A stretch of DNA of 64,000 nucleotides from Pontibacter amylolyticus (GTDB lineage Bacteria; Bacteroidota; Bacteroidia; Cytophagales; Hymenobacteraceae): NCBI RefSeq assembly GCF_014638845.1, contig NZ_BMFP01000005.1, forward strand, positions 96,848-160,847, given 5' to 3'. Under the pieces are notes generated by a model, which made no database searches, was not told the origin of the DNA, and was given only the letters and a program-made list of their open reading frames with translations. Positions 52,762-62,198 of this stretch are shown here, piece by piece; the stretch's first letter is position 1; every line of letters starts with the position of its first letter. The position numbers were made by a program, and so were the translations under genes.

Positions 52762-53892
52762 TTATGCGATTACTTTGATTACGTTTTTAACAGATTCTGC
52801 CCGCTGCTGCGCCTCTGCCAGATCAGTGCCCAGCACGGTGATGTGGCCCATCTTGCGGGCGGCGCGGGTATATTTCTTGCCATACAGGTGAATGTAGACG
52901 CCCGGCACGGCCAGGGCCTCCTGCAGCCCTTCGTATTTCGCCTCGCCATCGTAACCAGGCTCCCCCAACAGGTTGAGCATCACAGCGGCGCTCTGAATGT
53001 CGGTGCTGCCCAACGGCAGGTTGAGGATGGCGCGCAGGTGCTGCTCGTACTGGGAGGTATAGTTGGCCTTGATCGTATGGTGCCCGCTGTTGTGCGGGCG
53101 CGGCGCTACCTCGTTCACCAGTATCTGCCCGTCCATGGTCAGGAACATCTCCACGGCCAGTATACCCACCATATCAAACGACTCGATCACGCGGGTGGCG
53201 ATCTCGATGGCCAGGCGCTGCAGTTTGTAGGGCACGTTGGCGGGGGCAAAAAGGGAGTCCACGAGGTTGTGCTCCGGATGAAAGCTCAGTTCCACCACCG
53301 GGAAGGCCGTTACCTGTCCGCTGGCGTTGCGGGCCACGATCACAGAGATCTCCTTTTCAAAATCCACCAGCTTTTCCAGCACTGACGGCTCGGCAAAGCC
53401 CTTGCCCAGATCGGCCTCACTCTGCAGTCTTGTTACACCACGGCCATCGTAGCCTTCGCGGCGCAGTTTCTGAAAAGCAGGAAGAAAATCGGTGTTGGCT
53501 TGCAACTCACCAGCGTCTTTCAGGATTCTGAAATCGGCGGTAGGTATAGCGTGTTGCTTATAAAATTCCTTTTGAAGTCCTTTGTCCTGGATGGTGCGTA
53601 CCGTTTTGGAATCCGGGTATACCTTCACGCCTTCCTGCTCCAGTCTCTCCAGCGCATCGGCGTTTACGTGCTCGATCTCGATGGTGAGGATGTCGCAGTT
53701 CTTGCCAAACTCGTACACCGTGTCGAAGTCGCGGAAGCTGCCCACGAAGAACTCGTGGCACACGTCTTTACAAGGTGCGTTTTCGTCCGGATCGAGCACC
53801 AGGGTATAGATATTAAAATCGAGCCCGGCTTGAATCAGCATGCGGCCCAGTTGTCCGCCGCCCAGTATCCCGAGCTTTACCTCTCCTTTCAT
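52762..53892 (-). CDS. purK: N5-carboxyaminoimidazole ribonucleotide synthase
   Basis: 376 residues. An ATP-grasp enzyme that carboxylates AIR with bicarbonate and ATP. N-terminal GILGGGQLGRMLIQA, ATP-grasp core with KLRREGYDGRGV, then EMFLTMDGQILVNEVAPRPHNSGHHTIKA, which is characteristic of PurK. It is the first gene of the purKE pair. A -7 box lies at 53921-53928. Operon and motifs are unambiguous. Confidence 0.96.
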   Translation of the reverse strand: MKGEVKLGILGGGQLGRMLIQAGLDFNIYTLVLDPDENAPCKDVCHEFFVGSFRDFDTVYEFGKNCDILTIEIEHVNADALERLEQEGVKVYPDSKTVRTIQDKGLQKEFYKQHAIPTADFRILKDAGELQANTDFLPAFQKLRREGYDGRGVTRLQSEADLGKGFAEPSVLEKLVDFEKEISVIVARNASGQVTAFPVVELSFHPEHNLVDSLFAPANVPYKLQRLAIEIATRVIESFDMVGILAVEMFLTMDGQILVNEVAPRPHNSGHHTIKANYTSQYEQHLRAILNLPLGSTDIQSAAVMLNLLGEPGYDGEAKYEGLQEALAVPGVYIHLYGKKYTRAARKMGHITVLGTDLAEAQQRAESVKNVIKVIA

Positions 53893-53920
53893 AGTATCGT
53901 TGCTTAGGGTGTTTTCTACC

Positions 53921-53928
53921 CAAAATTA
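53921..53928 (-). promoter_or_regulatory. -7 promoter box for purKE
   Basis: Minus-strand TAATTTTG (exact TAnnTTTG), 28 nt before the purK ATG. No -33 TTG at the standard spacing. Confidence 0.55.
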
Positions 53929-54042
53929 AGGATAATGTTTTAATCGGCCTGTCTTCCGGCGCATTTCTATACCTGCTGTTCACACTTCTTTGTTTTTATA
54001 TTGATTAAAAACTATATTGTTGGTTATACGTTTATCGCACCT

Positions 54043-54660
54043 ATGGAAATTATCCTTGCCACACTTTCTGCCCTCTTCTCCGTCGTAAACCCCTTTGGAG
54101 CCATGCCGGTGTTCCTGACGCTTACCCAAAACGACAGTCCTGCCCATCGTAACCAACAGGCGCTCAAGGCCTGCCTCTACATGGTCGGTATACTGGCCGT
54201 CTTCTTCCTGGCCGGGCAGTACGTGCTCAACTTCTTCGGCATCCGCATCCACGACCTGCGCATTGCAGGCGGGCTGATGATCATGAAAGCAGGATTTGAC
54301 CTGCTAACCCCGGGTGGCAGCAATAAAAAAGTGTCGCCGGATGTGGTGGAAGAAGCGCAGCACAAGGAGGATATTTCCTTTACCCCGCTGGCCATGCCGA
54401 TGCTTTCCGGTCCGGGTGCCATTGCCGTGAGTATTGGTCTGTTTACCACCTCCCTCTCCTACTTCGACATGGTGCTGATCCTGATCGGCATCATTTTGCT
54501 GGCCGCGATCAGCTATGTAATCCTCCGCTTTTCGACACAGCTGACCCGCTTCATGGGCAAGGCAGGTCTGTCGGCGCTCTCCCGTATCATGGGCTTTATC
54601 GTGCTTTCCATCGGCGTGAATTTCATCGTGTCAGCTATCTACGCGTTGTTTTTGTCATGA
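54043..54660 (+). CDS. MarC-family integral membrane protein (paralogue 1)
   Basis: 205 residues from the ATG at 54043. The frame is open to 54001, but its paralogue and the family start at the first helix. Six hydrophobic helices, with the family pattern SALFSVVNPFGAMPVFLTLTQ at the start and MPMLSGPGAIAVSIG in the middle. MarC/UPF0056 proteins were once linked to multidrug resistance, but that role is not supported, so the function is open. A paralogue follows on the same strand after 91 bp. The two share a 53-nt identical stretch. Confidence 0.88.
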   Translation: MEIILATLSALFSVVNPFGAMPVFLTLTQNDSPAHRNQQALKACLYMVGILAVFFLAGQYVLNFFGIRIHDLRIAGGLMIMKAGFDLLTPGGSNKKVSPDVVEEAQHKEDISFTPLAMPMLSGPGAIAVSIGLFTTSLSYFDMVLILIGIILLAAISYVILRFSTQLTRFMGKAGLSALSRIMGFIVLSIGVNFIVSAIYALFLS

Positions 54661-54718
54661 TCACGTCCTCTTAACAATCATACAACACGGCGGTAACGCA
54701 GACGTAATTTCACCGCCA

Positions 54719-54726
54719 TAGCTTTG
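54719..54726 (+). promoter_or_regulatory. -7 promoter box for MarC paralogue 2
   Basis: TAGCTTTG, an exact TAnnTTTG, 25 nt before the ATG at 54752. The second copy therefore appears to have its own promoter. Confidence 0.6.
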
Positions 54727-54751
54727 CATCAGAAAACAACCTGACCAAGCT

Positions 54752-55372
54752 ATGGAAATGATGCTGGCCACTTTTTCGGCCCTTTTTAGTGTGGTGAACC
54801 CCTTTGGGGCGATGCCTGTTTTTTTGACGCTCACCCAGGACGATACCCCCTCGAATCGCAACCAGCAGGCGCTTCGGGCTTGTATTTACATGGCGCTTAT
54901 TCTGGCCGTCTTCTTCCTGGCCGGGCAGTACGTGCTCAACTTCTTCGGCATCCGGTTGCACGACATCCGCATTGCGGGCGGGCTGATGATCATGAAGGCG
55001 GGCTTCGAGCTGCTTTCCAGCAAGGCACACCGGGGCAAAAAGGTGTCGAAGGGCGTGATGAAAGAAAGTATGCAGAAAGAAGACATTTCCTTCGCGCCGC
55101 TGGCTATGCCCATGCTTTCCGGTCCGGGCGCTATTGCCGTGAGCATTAGTTTATACTCTGATGCGCTACAGTTTACGGATCTGGGCCTGGTGGTAACTGC
55201 CATTGTTGCGCTGGCTTTGGTTGCCTACCTTATCCTTATCTTCTCGCACCAGTTGCTGCAGTTCATGGGCAAAGCCGGTTTATCAGCACTCTCCCGCATC
55301 ATGGGTTTCATCGTACTGTCGATTGGCGTCAATTTTATTGTGACAGGTATACAGGAGCTATTTTTCGTCTGA
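54752..55372 (+). CDS. MarC-family integral membrane protein (paralogue 2)
   Basis: 206 residues. Same six-helix layout and motifs as paralogue 1 (SALFSVVNPFGAMPVF, LAVFFLAGQYVLNFFGIR, MPMLSGPGAIAVSI, GKAGLSALSRIMGFIVLSIG). The DNA identity over 53 nt in the second-helix region, and the near-identical last helix, suggest fairly recent duplication or gene conversion. It is separately expressed judging from its own -7 box. The substrate is unknown. Confidence 0.88.
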   Translation: MEMMLATFSALFSVVNPFGAMPVFLTLTQDDTPSNRNQQALRACIYMALILAVFFLAGQYVLNFFGIRLHDIRIAGGLMIMKAGFELLSSKAHRGKKVSKGVMKESMQKEDISFAPLAMPMLSGPGAIAVSISLYSDALQFTDLGLVVTAIVALALVAYLILIFSHQLLQFMGKAGLSALSRIMGFIVLSIGVNFIVTGIQELFFV

Positions 55373-55439
55373 ATTAAGCTTTTCAGTCTTGGAAAAAGAT
55401 GAATAGGACTGAATCACCTCCATAATGGACAAACTGAAC

Positions 55440-56190
55440 GATTATCCTGCCCCTCCCGAATCAAGTCGGGGATCTTTGACTTCAAAGGGGGACTTTATTG
55501 AAGCTGTCACACAGCAGGTATAGCATTGTCACTTCAGCATTCTGTGCACGATCCAACACACCCCTGTCCCTTTCAAGAGGGGATTTTCTACTACAGCCAC
55601 TTCACAGGTATAGGCCTCGTAGTTACAGCAGCTTCATTGCAGTACCGGGTCCAACCACCCCTGCTCCTCCTTGTCAAAGGAGGGGAGTCCGTAACTGCCA
55701 ATCTAAAGGTATAAGCGTTGTAGTTAATTACCCCATCCCAGCCTTCCCCTTTTATCGAGGGCCCCTACCCCCAGAACAGGGGAAGGAGCGGTGCATGATT
55801 GACATCCCCCTGCCCCCTTCAAAGGGGGACTTCAGTCTTTGCCAGTGTCACGTATAAGCTTCGTTGTTTCTGTTATGGCCACTGGCACACATCGAAAGAG
55901 TAACTTGCACCTAAGCTACAATGTAGACAACTGTGCCAGGTGCACAAAATGACAATACACTGTTCGAGCAGTCAGCGAGTTTGTATTGTCTTGATTTTTT
56001 TGCCTACTTTTTTCATCAAGGAAAAAAGTAGGGCCCGCCCGGCCAGGGCAAGCTACAAAGCAATACTAGCTGCTATACCTGCAATAACAGTTGCTACAAA
56101 GCAGCTATACCTGGGCCAGAGACCCCACCTTATTAGTCACGAGCAAGCATACTCACACCATCACCGCTATACCTGCAAACCCCGCTGGAC
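55440..56190 (+). repeat. Composite intergenic repeat, copy 4
   Basis: No gene lies between 55373 and 56319. Modules follow the order of copy 2: GTGCACGATCC with C-rich hairpins (55543-55585), GCAGTACCGGGTCC plus a CTCCTCC/GGAGGGG block and GTAACTGC (55639-55698), AGGTATAAGCG/TGTAGTT, and CCCCCTTCAAAGGGGG. These are followed by CTTGATTTTTTTGCC, a perfect ACTTTTTTC-N6-GAAAAAAGT hairpin (56006-56029), CCCGCCCGGCCAGGGCAAGC (from 56034) and TATACCTGGGCC (56106-56117). Several AGGTATA/TATACCT words are embedded. Confidence 0.75.
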
Positions 56191-56307
56191 AGGCGAAAAT
56201 AAAACCTAACATTCCTCCCCAACTAAGAGTACAACTTTTAACCATGCGCTATACCCCTTGTCCTTTTGATGATAACAATCATCTTCCGACAGTCGGTATT
56301 TTTAACG

Positions 56308-56315
56308 TATCTTTG
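56308..56315 (+). promoter_or_regulatory. -7 box 4 nt before the hemE start (leaderless promoter)
   Basis: TATCTTTG, an exact TAnnTTTG, ends 4 nt before the ATG at 56320, so the hemE mRNA would be leaderless. Confidence 0.65.
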
Positions 56316-56319
56316 TGCC

Positions 56320-57360
56320 ATGCAACTGAAGAATGACCTGCTTATAAGAGCCGCCAAAGGAGAGACTGTAGAACGTACTCCGGTGTGGCTGATGCGCCAG
56401 GCCGGCCGCATCTTACCTGAATACAGAGCTGTACGCGAAAGCCTGAGCGGATTCAAGGAACTGGTGGAAACACCGGATCTGGCCGCTGAAGTGACCATCC
56501 AGCCGGTGGATATCCTGGACGTGGACGCTGCCATCATTTTCTCTGACATCCTGGTGGTGCCTGAGGCAATGGGCTGTACCTATGAAATGGTGGAGAAGCG
56601 CGGTCCTTGGTTCCCGAAAACCATCCGCACCGAAGCCGACCTGGCCCGTTTACGCGTAGCCGACCCGCACGAGCACCTGGGCTATGTGCTGGAAGCCATC
56701 AAAGTGACCAAAAGAGCCCTGAACGGACGCGTGCCGCTTATCGGTTTTGCCGGCGCGCCCTGGACGATCCTGGCGTACATGGTGGAAGGAAGCGGCTCCA
56801 AGACATTCTCGCACGCACGCGGTTTGCTCTACACCAATCCGAAACTGGCGCACCAGATGCTGCGCATGATCACCGATACCACCATTGCCTACCTCAAAGC
56901 GCAGGTAGAGGCGGGTGCCAACCTGATTCAGGTATTCGACTCATGGGCAGGAATTCTCACACCAGCACACTACCGGGAATTTTCATTGCCTTACATCAGC
57001 GAGATTTGCAATGCCATCAACGATGTGCCTGTAACCGTTTTTGCAAAAGGCGCTTTCTTTGCAATGGAAGATTTCAGCAAACTCAACTGCGAAACCATCG
57101 GCCTCGACTGGAACATGGATATCAAGACATCCAGAGCCCAGCTTGGTCCGAACAAGACGCTGCAAGGCAACATGGACCCTTGCCTGCTTTATAGTTCTTT
57201 CGAGACTATCCAGCACGAAACCATCAAAATGCTGAAGGAATTTGGACCACAGCGCCACATCGCCAACCTCGGCCACGGCGTATACCCTGACACCGACCCG
57301 GAGAAAGTGAAATGCTTCATTCAGACGGTGAAAGAGTTTGGCAGCGTCATAAAGAATTAG
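56320..57360 (+). CDS. hemE: Uroporphyrinogen decarboxylase
   Basis: 346 residues from the ATG at 56320. The frame is open to 56266, but this would include the promoter box and lacks family similarity. It decarboxylates the four acetate side chains of uroporphyrinogen III to give coproporphyrinogen III in haem synthesis. Seen: the signature [15 protein letters not shown] near the N-terminus, [32 protein letters not shown] and the C-terminal [16 protein letters not shown]. Cytoplasmic. It is followed after 17 nt by a porin gene. Its promoter appears leaderless. Confidence 0.96.
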   Translation: MQLKNDLLIRAAKGETVERTPVWLMRQAGRILPEYRAVRESLSGFKELVETPDLAAEVTIQPVDILDVDAAIIFSDILVVPEAMGCTYEMVEKRGPWFPKTIRTEADLARLRVADPHEHLGYVLEAIKVTKRALNGRVPLIGFAGAPWTILAYMVEGSGSKTFSHARGLLYTNPKLAHQMLRMITDTTIAYLKAQVEAGANLIQVFDSWAGILTPAHYREFSLPYISEICNAINDVPVTVFAKGAFFAMEDFSKLNCETIGLDWNMDIKTSRAQLGPNKTLQGNMDPCLLYSSFETIQHETIKMLKEFGPQRHIANLGHGVYPDTDPEKVKCFIQTVKEFGSVIKN

Positions 57361-57377
57361 AAGGTCCAGAAAAAGCC

Positions 57378-58472
57378 GTGATCAGAGCCATCCTTCTAAC
57401 CATATCCTTACTTAGCTCCATCACCGCTCTTGCGCAAAAAGACTCCACCATGTCGGCAAATCCCGAAGTTCACTTTGACGGGTTTGCCGACATTTTTTAT
57501 GCCTATGATTTCAACAAGCCTACGGCAAGCTACCGGCAACCTTTCCTTTACAACCACAACCGACATAATGAATTTAACCTGAACCTGGGGTTGCTCAGGG
57601 CTAGCGTGGAGCACGGCAGGTATAGAGGGGCATTGGCGCTACAGGCAGGGACGTATGCCTCCGACAATTATGCCGCTGAAGAAGAGGTGCTGCGCCATGT
57701 ATTCGAGGCCAACGCAGGTATAGCACTGGACAGGCAGACGAAGGTATGGCTGGATGCGGGCATCATGGGCTCCCACATCGGGTTCGAAAGTGCCCTTTCT
57801 GCCGATAACCTGACGCTGAGTCGCTCCCTGCTGGCTGAGAACTCACCCTATTATTTATCAGGCGCGAAGCTGGCCTATACCCCAACACCAAACTGGACGC
57901 TAGCTGCTCTGGTCGTGAACGGGTGGCAGCGGATTCGACGGGTGCCGGGCAACTCACTGCCTTCCTTCGGCACGCAGGTGAACTATGCGCCACACGACAA
58001 CCTGGCTCTAAACTGGAGCACCTTTATCGGTACCGACGATCCGGATGCTACCCGGAGAATGCGCTACTTTAACAATTTGTACGGGCAGTTTGGTATAGGA
58101 GAAAGAACCACCCTGATCGCTGGATTTGACATAGGTATACAGCAACAGAGCAAAGGCAGTAGCCGCTATCATACCTGGTACAGTCCGGTTTTGATCGCGC
58201 GCTATAAGATGCATGACATGTGGGCGCTGGCCGCCCGTGCCGAGCATTACTCAGACAAACATGAAGTGATTATAACAGCTCCGGTCGGAACTACTGGCTT
58301 CCGGGCAACCGGCTTTTCAGCGAACGCGGACTATAGTCCCCAACCTGGCGTTATCTGCCGCTTGGAAGCTCGCTGGCTGAAAGGGCAGCATAACAACTTC
58401 GAGAAAGGAACTGCCGCAACAGCAAGTAACCTCACCCTCCTCTCGTCCATCGCCCTCCGCCTTAGCAGGTAA
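57378..58472 (+). CDS. Outer-membrane porin-like barrel protein (OmpL/bbp2-like)
   Basis: 365 residues from a GTG at 57378. An upstream ATG at 57312 lies inside hemE and is rejected because the signal peptide (AILLTISLLSSITALAQ) begins right after the GTG. The mature protein has the porin pattern FDGFADIFYAYDFNKP near the start, then about 16 strands, ending SSIALRLSR. It resembles putative beta-barrel porin-2/OmpL-like proteins. Substrate unknown. It is probably co-transcribed with hemE (17-nt gap). It is convergent with the TrkH genes, with 35 bp between stops and no clear hairpin. Confidence 0.82.
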   Translation: MIRAILLTISLLSSITALAQKDSTMSANPEVHFDGFADIFYAYDFNKPTASYRQPFLYNHNRHNEFNLNLGLLRASVEHGRYRGALALQAGTYASDNYAAEEEVLRHVFEANAGIALDRQTKVWLDAGIMGSHIGFESALSADNLTLSRSLLAENSPYYLSGAKLAYTPTPNWTLAALVVNGWQRIRRVPGNSLPSFGTQVNYAPHDNLALNWSTFIGTDDPDATRRMRYFNNLYGQFGIGERTTLIAGFDIGIQQQSKGSSRYHTWYSPVLIARYKMHDMWALAARAEHYSDKHEVIITAPVGTTGFRATGFSANADYSPQPGVICRLEARWLKGQHNNFEKGTAATASNLTLLSSIALRLSR

Positions 58473-58507
58473 TTAAATCCCTCCAAAATTTTAACCCCCA
58501 GACTCTC

Positions 58508-60307
58508 CTACCCGACTGGTACATGAGTTTCCGGATACTTGTAGGCAGTGGTACTAGCGCGGGTACTCAGGGCGAGGGCTAAAGTTAGTGTGCCTACTCT
58601 ACCCATAAACATCGACAAGATGATGATCCCCTTTCCAGCATCCGAAAGCCCCGCGGTTATACCTGTGCTCAGGCCCACCGTGGCAAAGGCCGACACCTGT
58701 TCAAAGGCCAATCGGAAGATATCGAACTGCGAGTCGGTGATGGTGAGGATGAACAGGAAGAAGATATTGATCATGGCAGCGAACGTAAACACTGAGAAGG
58801 CCTTGTAAGACACTGAGTGTGGAATCGTTCTTTTCCCTATCTCCACATTCCGCTTACCGCGTATGGTTGCCCACACCGAGAGTAGAATGATGGTGAAAGT
58901 GGTTGTTTTAATACCGCCGCCGGTAGATCCTGGTGAGGCGCCGATGAACATCAGGAAGATGAACATCAGCAGCGTAGGTACGTTTAGCGCCGAGATGTCG
59001 ACCGTATTAAAGCCTGCCGTACGGGTGGTTACGGCTTGGAAAAAAGACGCAATCACGGCTTCCACAAAGCTGAGTTGGGCCAGTGTGTTATAGTACTCCA
59101 GCAGAAAAAACCCTATTGTGCCCATGGCAATCAGGGCAGCAGATGCGAAAATGGTGATGCGGGTAAGCAGGCGCCAGTTTCTCCAGGGCCTTTCCAGGCG
59201 CGCGCGCATCGACTGCGGTGACAGCACATCAAGGATAGTCGGGAAACCGATGCCACCGAAAATAATCAGGCCAGCCAACGTCAAGTGGATCACATAAGAA
59301 AACCGCACAGGCTCGGTGTACAAACCCTCAGGAAAAAGCGATAGCCCGGCGTTACAGAAAGCCGACACCGCATGAAATACAGAGAAGAAAATTTTACTGC
59401 CCAAACTCTCAAACTGCACTTCCTGTCCCCATGACATAAAAATGATCACTGCTCCAATAGCTTCTATGGAAAAAGTCATCACCACAAGTTTACGCAGCAG
59501 GTTTTTTGTGGAGAACAGTGATTCGCTTTCCATGATCTCGTACATGGCTACGTGCTGTTTTATACCTACGCCCTGGCGCATAAGCGTGGCAAAGAAAGTG
59601 GCGAAGGTCAGGATACCCAATCCTCCCAGCTGCACCAGCATAAGGAGCACCACCTGTCCCGAAAAGGTGAAATAAGTACCCGGATCCACGACTGCCAATC
59701 CTGTTACACAGGAAGCACTGGCTGCCATAAAGAGGGCATCAATAAAACGCATGCTGCCCGGAGTGGTGATCATGTTGGGCATCATCAGCAGTCCTGCACC
59801 GACCAGTATCAGAAACAGGAAACTCAGCAGAAAAGTGATGGTAGGCTTGAACTGCAGGGTTTTGAGGTGCACACGGGTTTCGAGCAGCTCCACTACCAAC
59901 AGAAACAGCATAAAAAGCGACACCGCCACCCGGTATAACTCCACGGATAAGGAGATGCCCAGGCGGTCGAAAACTGTGTATATCAACGACTCCTGCAGGC
60001 CGTAGGTGCTTACCTCATGAACCAGTATAACGGCCATGAGGATCCCCTCAAACCATGTGCGCTGCAAAAATTTCTTTCGCTCGAAGGCGTAGAGGATCCG
60101 CAGCAGGTAAATGACTACAAAGATCGACAGGATGATATCGATGGCGTTGAACAGCAACTGGATTGTAGCAGGTTTCTGTGCAATGCCGTGCGCATAAATG
60201 AGCAAGCCCACTGAAACCAGCGTGAGCAGGTAAGTCGTTCGGCGCATGATGGCATACGCCTTTAGCTTGCTACCATATAGCGCCCTGTTGAGGCTTTCTG
60301 TACTCAT
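58508..60307 (-). CDS. TrkH/KtrB-family potassium transporter with four-helix N-terminal extension (paralogue 1)
   Basis: 599 residues, about 120-150 longer than typical KtrB/TrkH. The C-terminal core (from about 150) has four selectivity-filter loops, each with the key Gly: SCVTGLAV (199-206), AFCNAGLS, TRTAGFNT and ATVGLST. The extension (1-150) has four hydrophobic helices (about 24-41, 50-73, 87-101, 124-143). The linker YLLRILYAFERKKFLQRTW (67-85) is like the S2-S3 segment of voltage-gated channels, but no Arg ladder is present. It moves K+ (or Na+) into the cell. No TrkA/KtrA gene is visible. It follows a close paralogue in the same operon. Confidence 0.9.
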   Translation of the reverse strand: MSTESLNRALYGSKLKAYAIMRRTTYLLTLVSVGLLIYAHGIAQKPATIQLLFNAIDIILSIFVVIYLLRILYAFERKKFLQRTWFEGILMAVILVHEVSTYGLQESLIYTVFDRLGISLSVELYRVAVSLFMLFLLVVELLETRVHLKTLQFKPTITFLLSFLFLILVGAGLLMMPNMITTPGSMRFIDALFMAASASCVTGLAVVDPGTYFTFSGQVVLLMLVQLGGLGILTFATFFATLMRQGVGIKQHVAMYEIMESESLFSTKNLLRKLVVMTFSIEAIGAVIIFMSWGQEVQFESLGSKIFFSVFHAVSAFCNAGLSLFPEGLYTEPVRFSYVIHLTLAGLIIFGGIGFPTILDVLSPQSMRARLERPWRNWRLLTRITIFASAALIAMGTIGFFLLEYYNTLAQLSFVEAVIASFFQAVTTRTAGFNTVDISALNVPTLLMFIFLMFIGASPGSTGGGIKTTTFTIILLSVWATIRGKRNVEIGKRTIPHSVSYKAFSVFTFAAMINIFFLFILTITDSQFDIFRLAFEQVSAFATVGLSTGITAGLSDAGKGIIILSMFMGRVGTLTLALALSTRASTTAYKYPETHVPVG

Positions 60308-60398
60308 ATAGCTCCTTGGCTTTTAGTAGTTTCTACCACTCCTGCCTTTTGTGAGTATTCCATTCTCATATCTGCTCCTTCATACGTGGTAGCTTTCC

Positions 60399-62198
60399 TT
60401 AACCGATCGAAAGATGTGTATCCGGATATTTATAGGCAGTAGAAGGCACCCGCGTACTAATAGCGAGCGCCAGCGTGAGCGTGCCCACCCTGCCAATGTA
60501 CATCGACATAATGATGATCGTTTTGCCTACATCGGAAAGGCCGGCCGTGATGCCTGTGCTCAGGCCCACCGTACCGAAAGCCGATACCTGCTCAAACGCC
60601 AGGCGAAGAATATCAAATTGCGAATCCGAAATAGAGAGGATAATCAGAAAGATGATGTTGAAGCCCACCGCAAAGGTGAACACTGCAAAGGCCTTGTAAG
60701 AAACCGAGTGTGGGATAGTTCTTTTCCCAATCTCGATGTTTCGCTTTCCCACGATCGTTGTCCACACAGAGAGGATGATTACCATAAAGGTGGTCGTCTT
60801 GATTCCGCCGCCCATCGAACCCGGGGATGCCCCGATGAACATCAGCATCATCATGATCAGCAGGGCCGGCACCGAGATGGCTGACATATCTACCGTATGG
60901 AACCCGGAGGAGCGGGTAGTGGCTGACTGAAAAAAGGACGTGATGAGCGCCTCCGCAAAGTTCAGGTGAGACAGCGTGTTGAAGTACTCCAACAGGAAGA
61001 AGGTAACGGTGCCAAAGGCCAGCAGGGCGGCCGAAGTATAGACGGTCACGCGTGTCATCATCTTCCAGTTGCGCCAGGGCATTGCCATCCGGATACGCAT
61101 GGCGTTCGGTGAGAACACATCCAGCATAGTCGGGAAACCGATGCCGCCCAGGATAACCATTGCCGCGATGGTCAGGTGCATAACATAGGCGTTTTGCAGC
61201 GGATTGCTGTATAGCCCTTCCGGAAACAGGGAGAGGCCCGCATTACAGAAGGCCGACACCGCATGAAACACGGAAAAGAATATCTTGCTCCCCAGTCCTA
61301 CAAACTCCACTTCGTTGCTCCAGGTCGCAAAGATGATCACGGCCCCCACCGCCTCTATGGAGAGCGTCATCATGATCAGTTTGCGCAACAGGCCTTTTGT
61401 GAATGAGATAGATTCGCTTTCCATGATCTCGAACATAGCCACGTGCTGCTTTATGCCTATGCCTTGCCGCATGAGCGTTGCAAAGAAGGTGGCAAAGGTC
61501 ATCACGCCCAAACCGCCCAGCTGCACCAGCCCCAGCAGCACCACTTGCCCTGCAAATGTAAAGTAGGTACCCGGATCCACGACTGCCAGCCCGGTGATGC
61601 ACGAGGCACTGGTTGCCATAAACAGCGCATCGATGAAGCGCATGCCATCCGGGTCGTTGGTCATTTTGGGCAACATGAACATGGCGGTGCCTATAGCGAT
61701 AAGCATAAGAAAACTCATCAGGAATATAACAGCCGGTTTTACCTGCAGGGTTTTCAGGTGCACACGGGTCTCGAGCAGCTCCACTACCAGCAGCATAAGC
61801 ATGTAGAGCGAGACCAGGAGACGGTATACCTCTACGGAAAGCGGCATCCCCAGGCCCTCAAAGATATTGTAAATGACAGGGAAGTTGAACAGGTAGGTCC
61901 CTATATGGTTGATCAGAATAAGGCCCATCAGCATACCTTCGAACCAGGTCCGCCGCAGAAACTTTAACCGCTCAAAGCCATACAGAATACGCAACAGGTA
62001 TATCAGGACAAAGACGCCAAGTATGGCGTCGATGGCGTAGAAGATAAGCTGCAGGGTATCGGGGTCTGTTACAACACCGTGCGCATACAGCAGTAGACCT
62101 ATCGCCACGATGGTGAGCACATAGGTTGTGCGGCGCATCAACATGTATGCCCACAGTTTACTGCCGTATAAGAGCCTGTTAAGCTGTTCGGTGTTCAT
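60399..62198 (-). CDS. TrkH/KtrB-family potassium transporter with four-helix N-terminal extension (paralogue 2)
   Basis: 599 residues, the same length as its tandem partner and aligned throughout. Filter loops SCITGLAV, AFCNAGLS, TRSSGFHT and GTVGLST all keep Gly. The extension contains YLLRILYGFERLKFLRRTW. The third filter loop (SSGFHT versus TAGFNT) and the fourth differ slightly, so ion preference or regulation could differ. The start codon overlaps by 20 bp the end of the heptose-phosphate kinase gene. That implies co-transcription from a promoter beyond the window. The 91 bp to the next trkH holds no terminator. Confidence 0.9.
   Translation of the reverse strand: MNTEQLNRLLYGSKLWAYMLMRRTTYVLTIVAIGLLLYAHGVVTDPDTLQLIFYAIDAILGVFVLIYLLRILYGFERLKFLRRTWFEGMLMGLILINHIGTYLFNFPVIYNIFEGLGMPLSVEVYRLLVSLYMLMLLVVELLETRVHLKTLQVKPAVIFLMSFLMLIAIGTAMFMLPKMTNDPDGMRFIDALFMATSASCITGLAVVDPGTYFTFAGQVVLLGLVQLGGLGVMTFATFFATLMRQGIGIKQHVAMFEIMESESISFTKGLLRKLIMMTLSIEAVGAVIIFATWSNEVEFVGLGSKIFFSVFHAVSAFCNAGLSLFPEGLYSNPLQNAYVMHLTIAAMVILGGIGFPTMLDVFSPNAMRIRMAMPWRNWKMMTRVTVYTSAALLAFGTVTFFLLEYFNTLSHLNFAEALITSFFQSATTRSSGFHTVDMSAISVPALLIMMMLMFIGASPGSMGGGIKTTTFMVIILSVWTTIVGKRNIEIGKRTIPHSVSYKAFAVFTFAVGFNIIFLIILSISDSQFDILRLAFEQVSAFGTVGLSTGITAGLSDVGKTIIIMSMYIGRVGTLTLALAISTRVPSTAYKYPDTHLSIG

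Noticed and set aside
57312..57377. ATG at 57312 as the porin start
   Set aside because: It lies inside hemE and would put 22 charged residues before the signal peptide. The GTG at 57378 places the signal peptide at the N-terminus.
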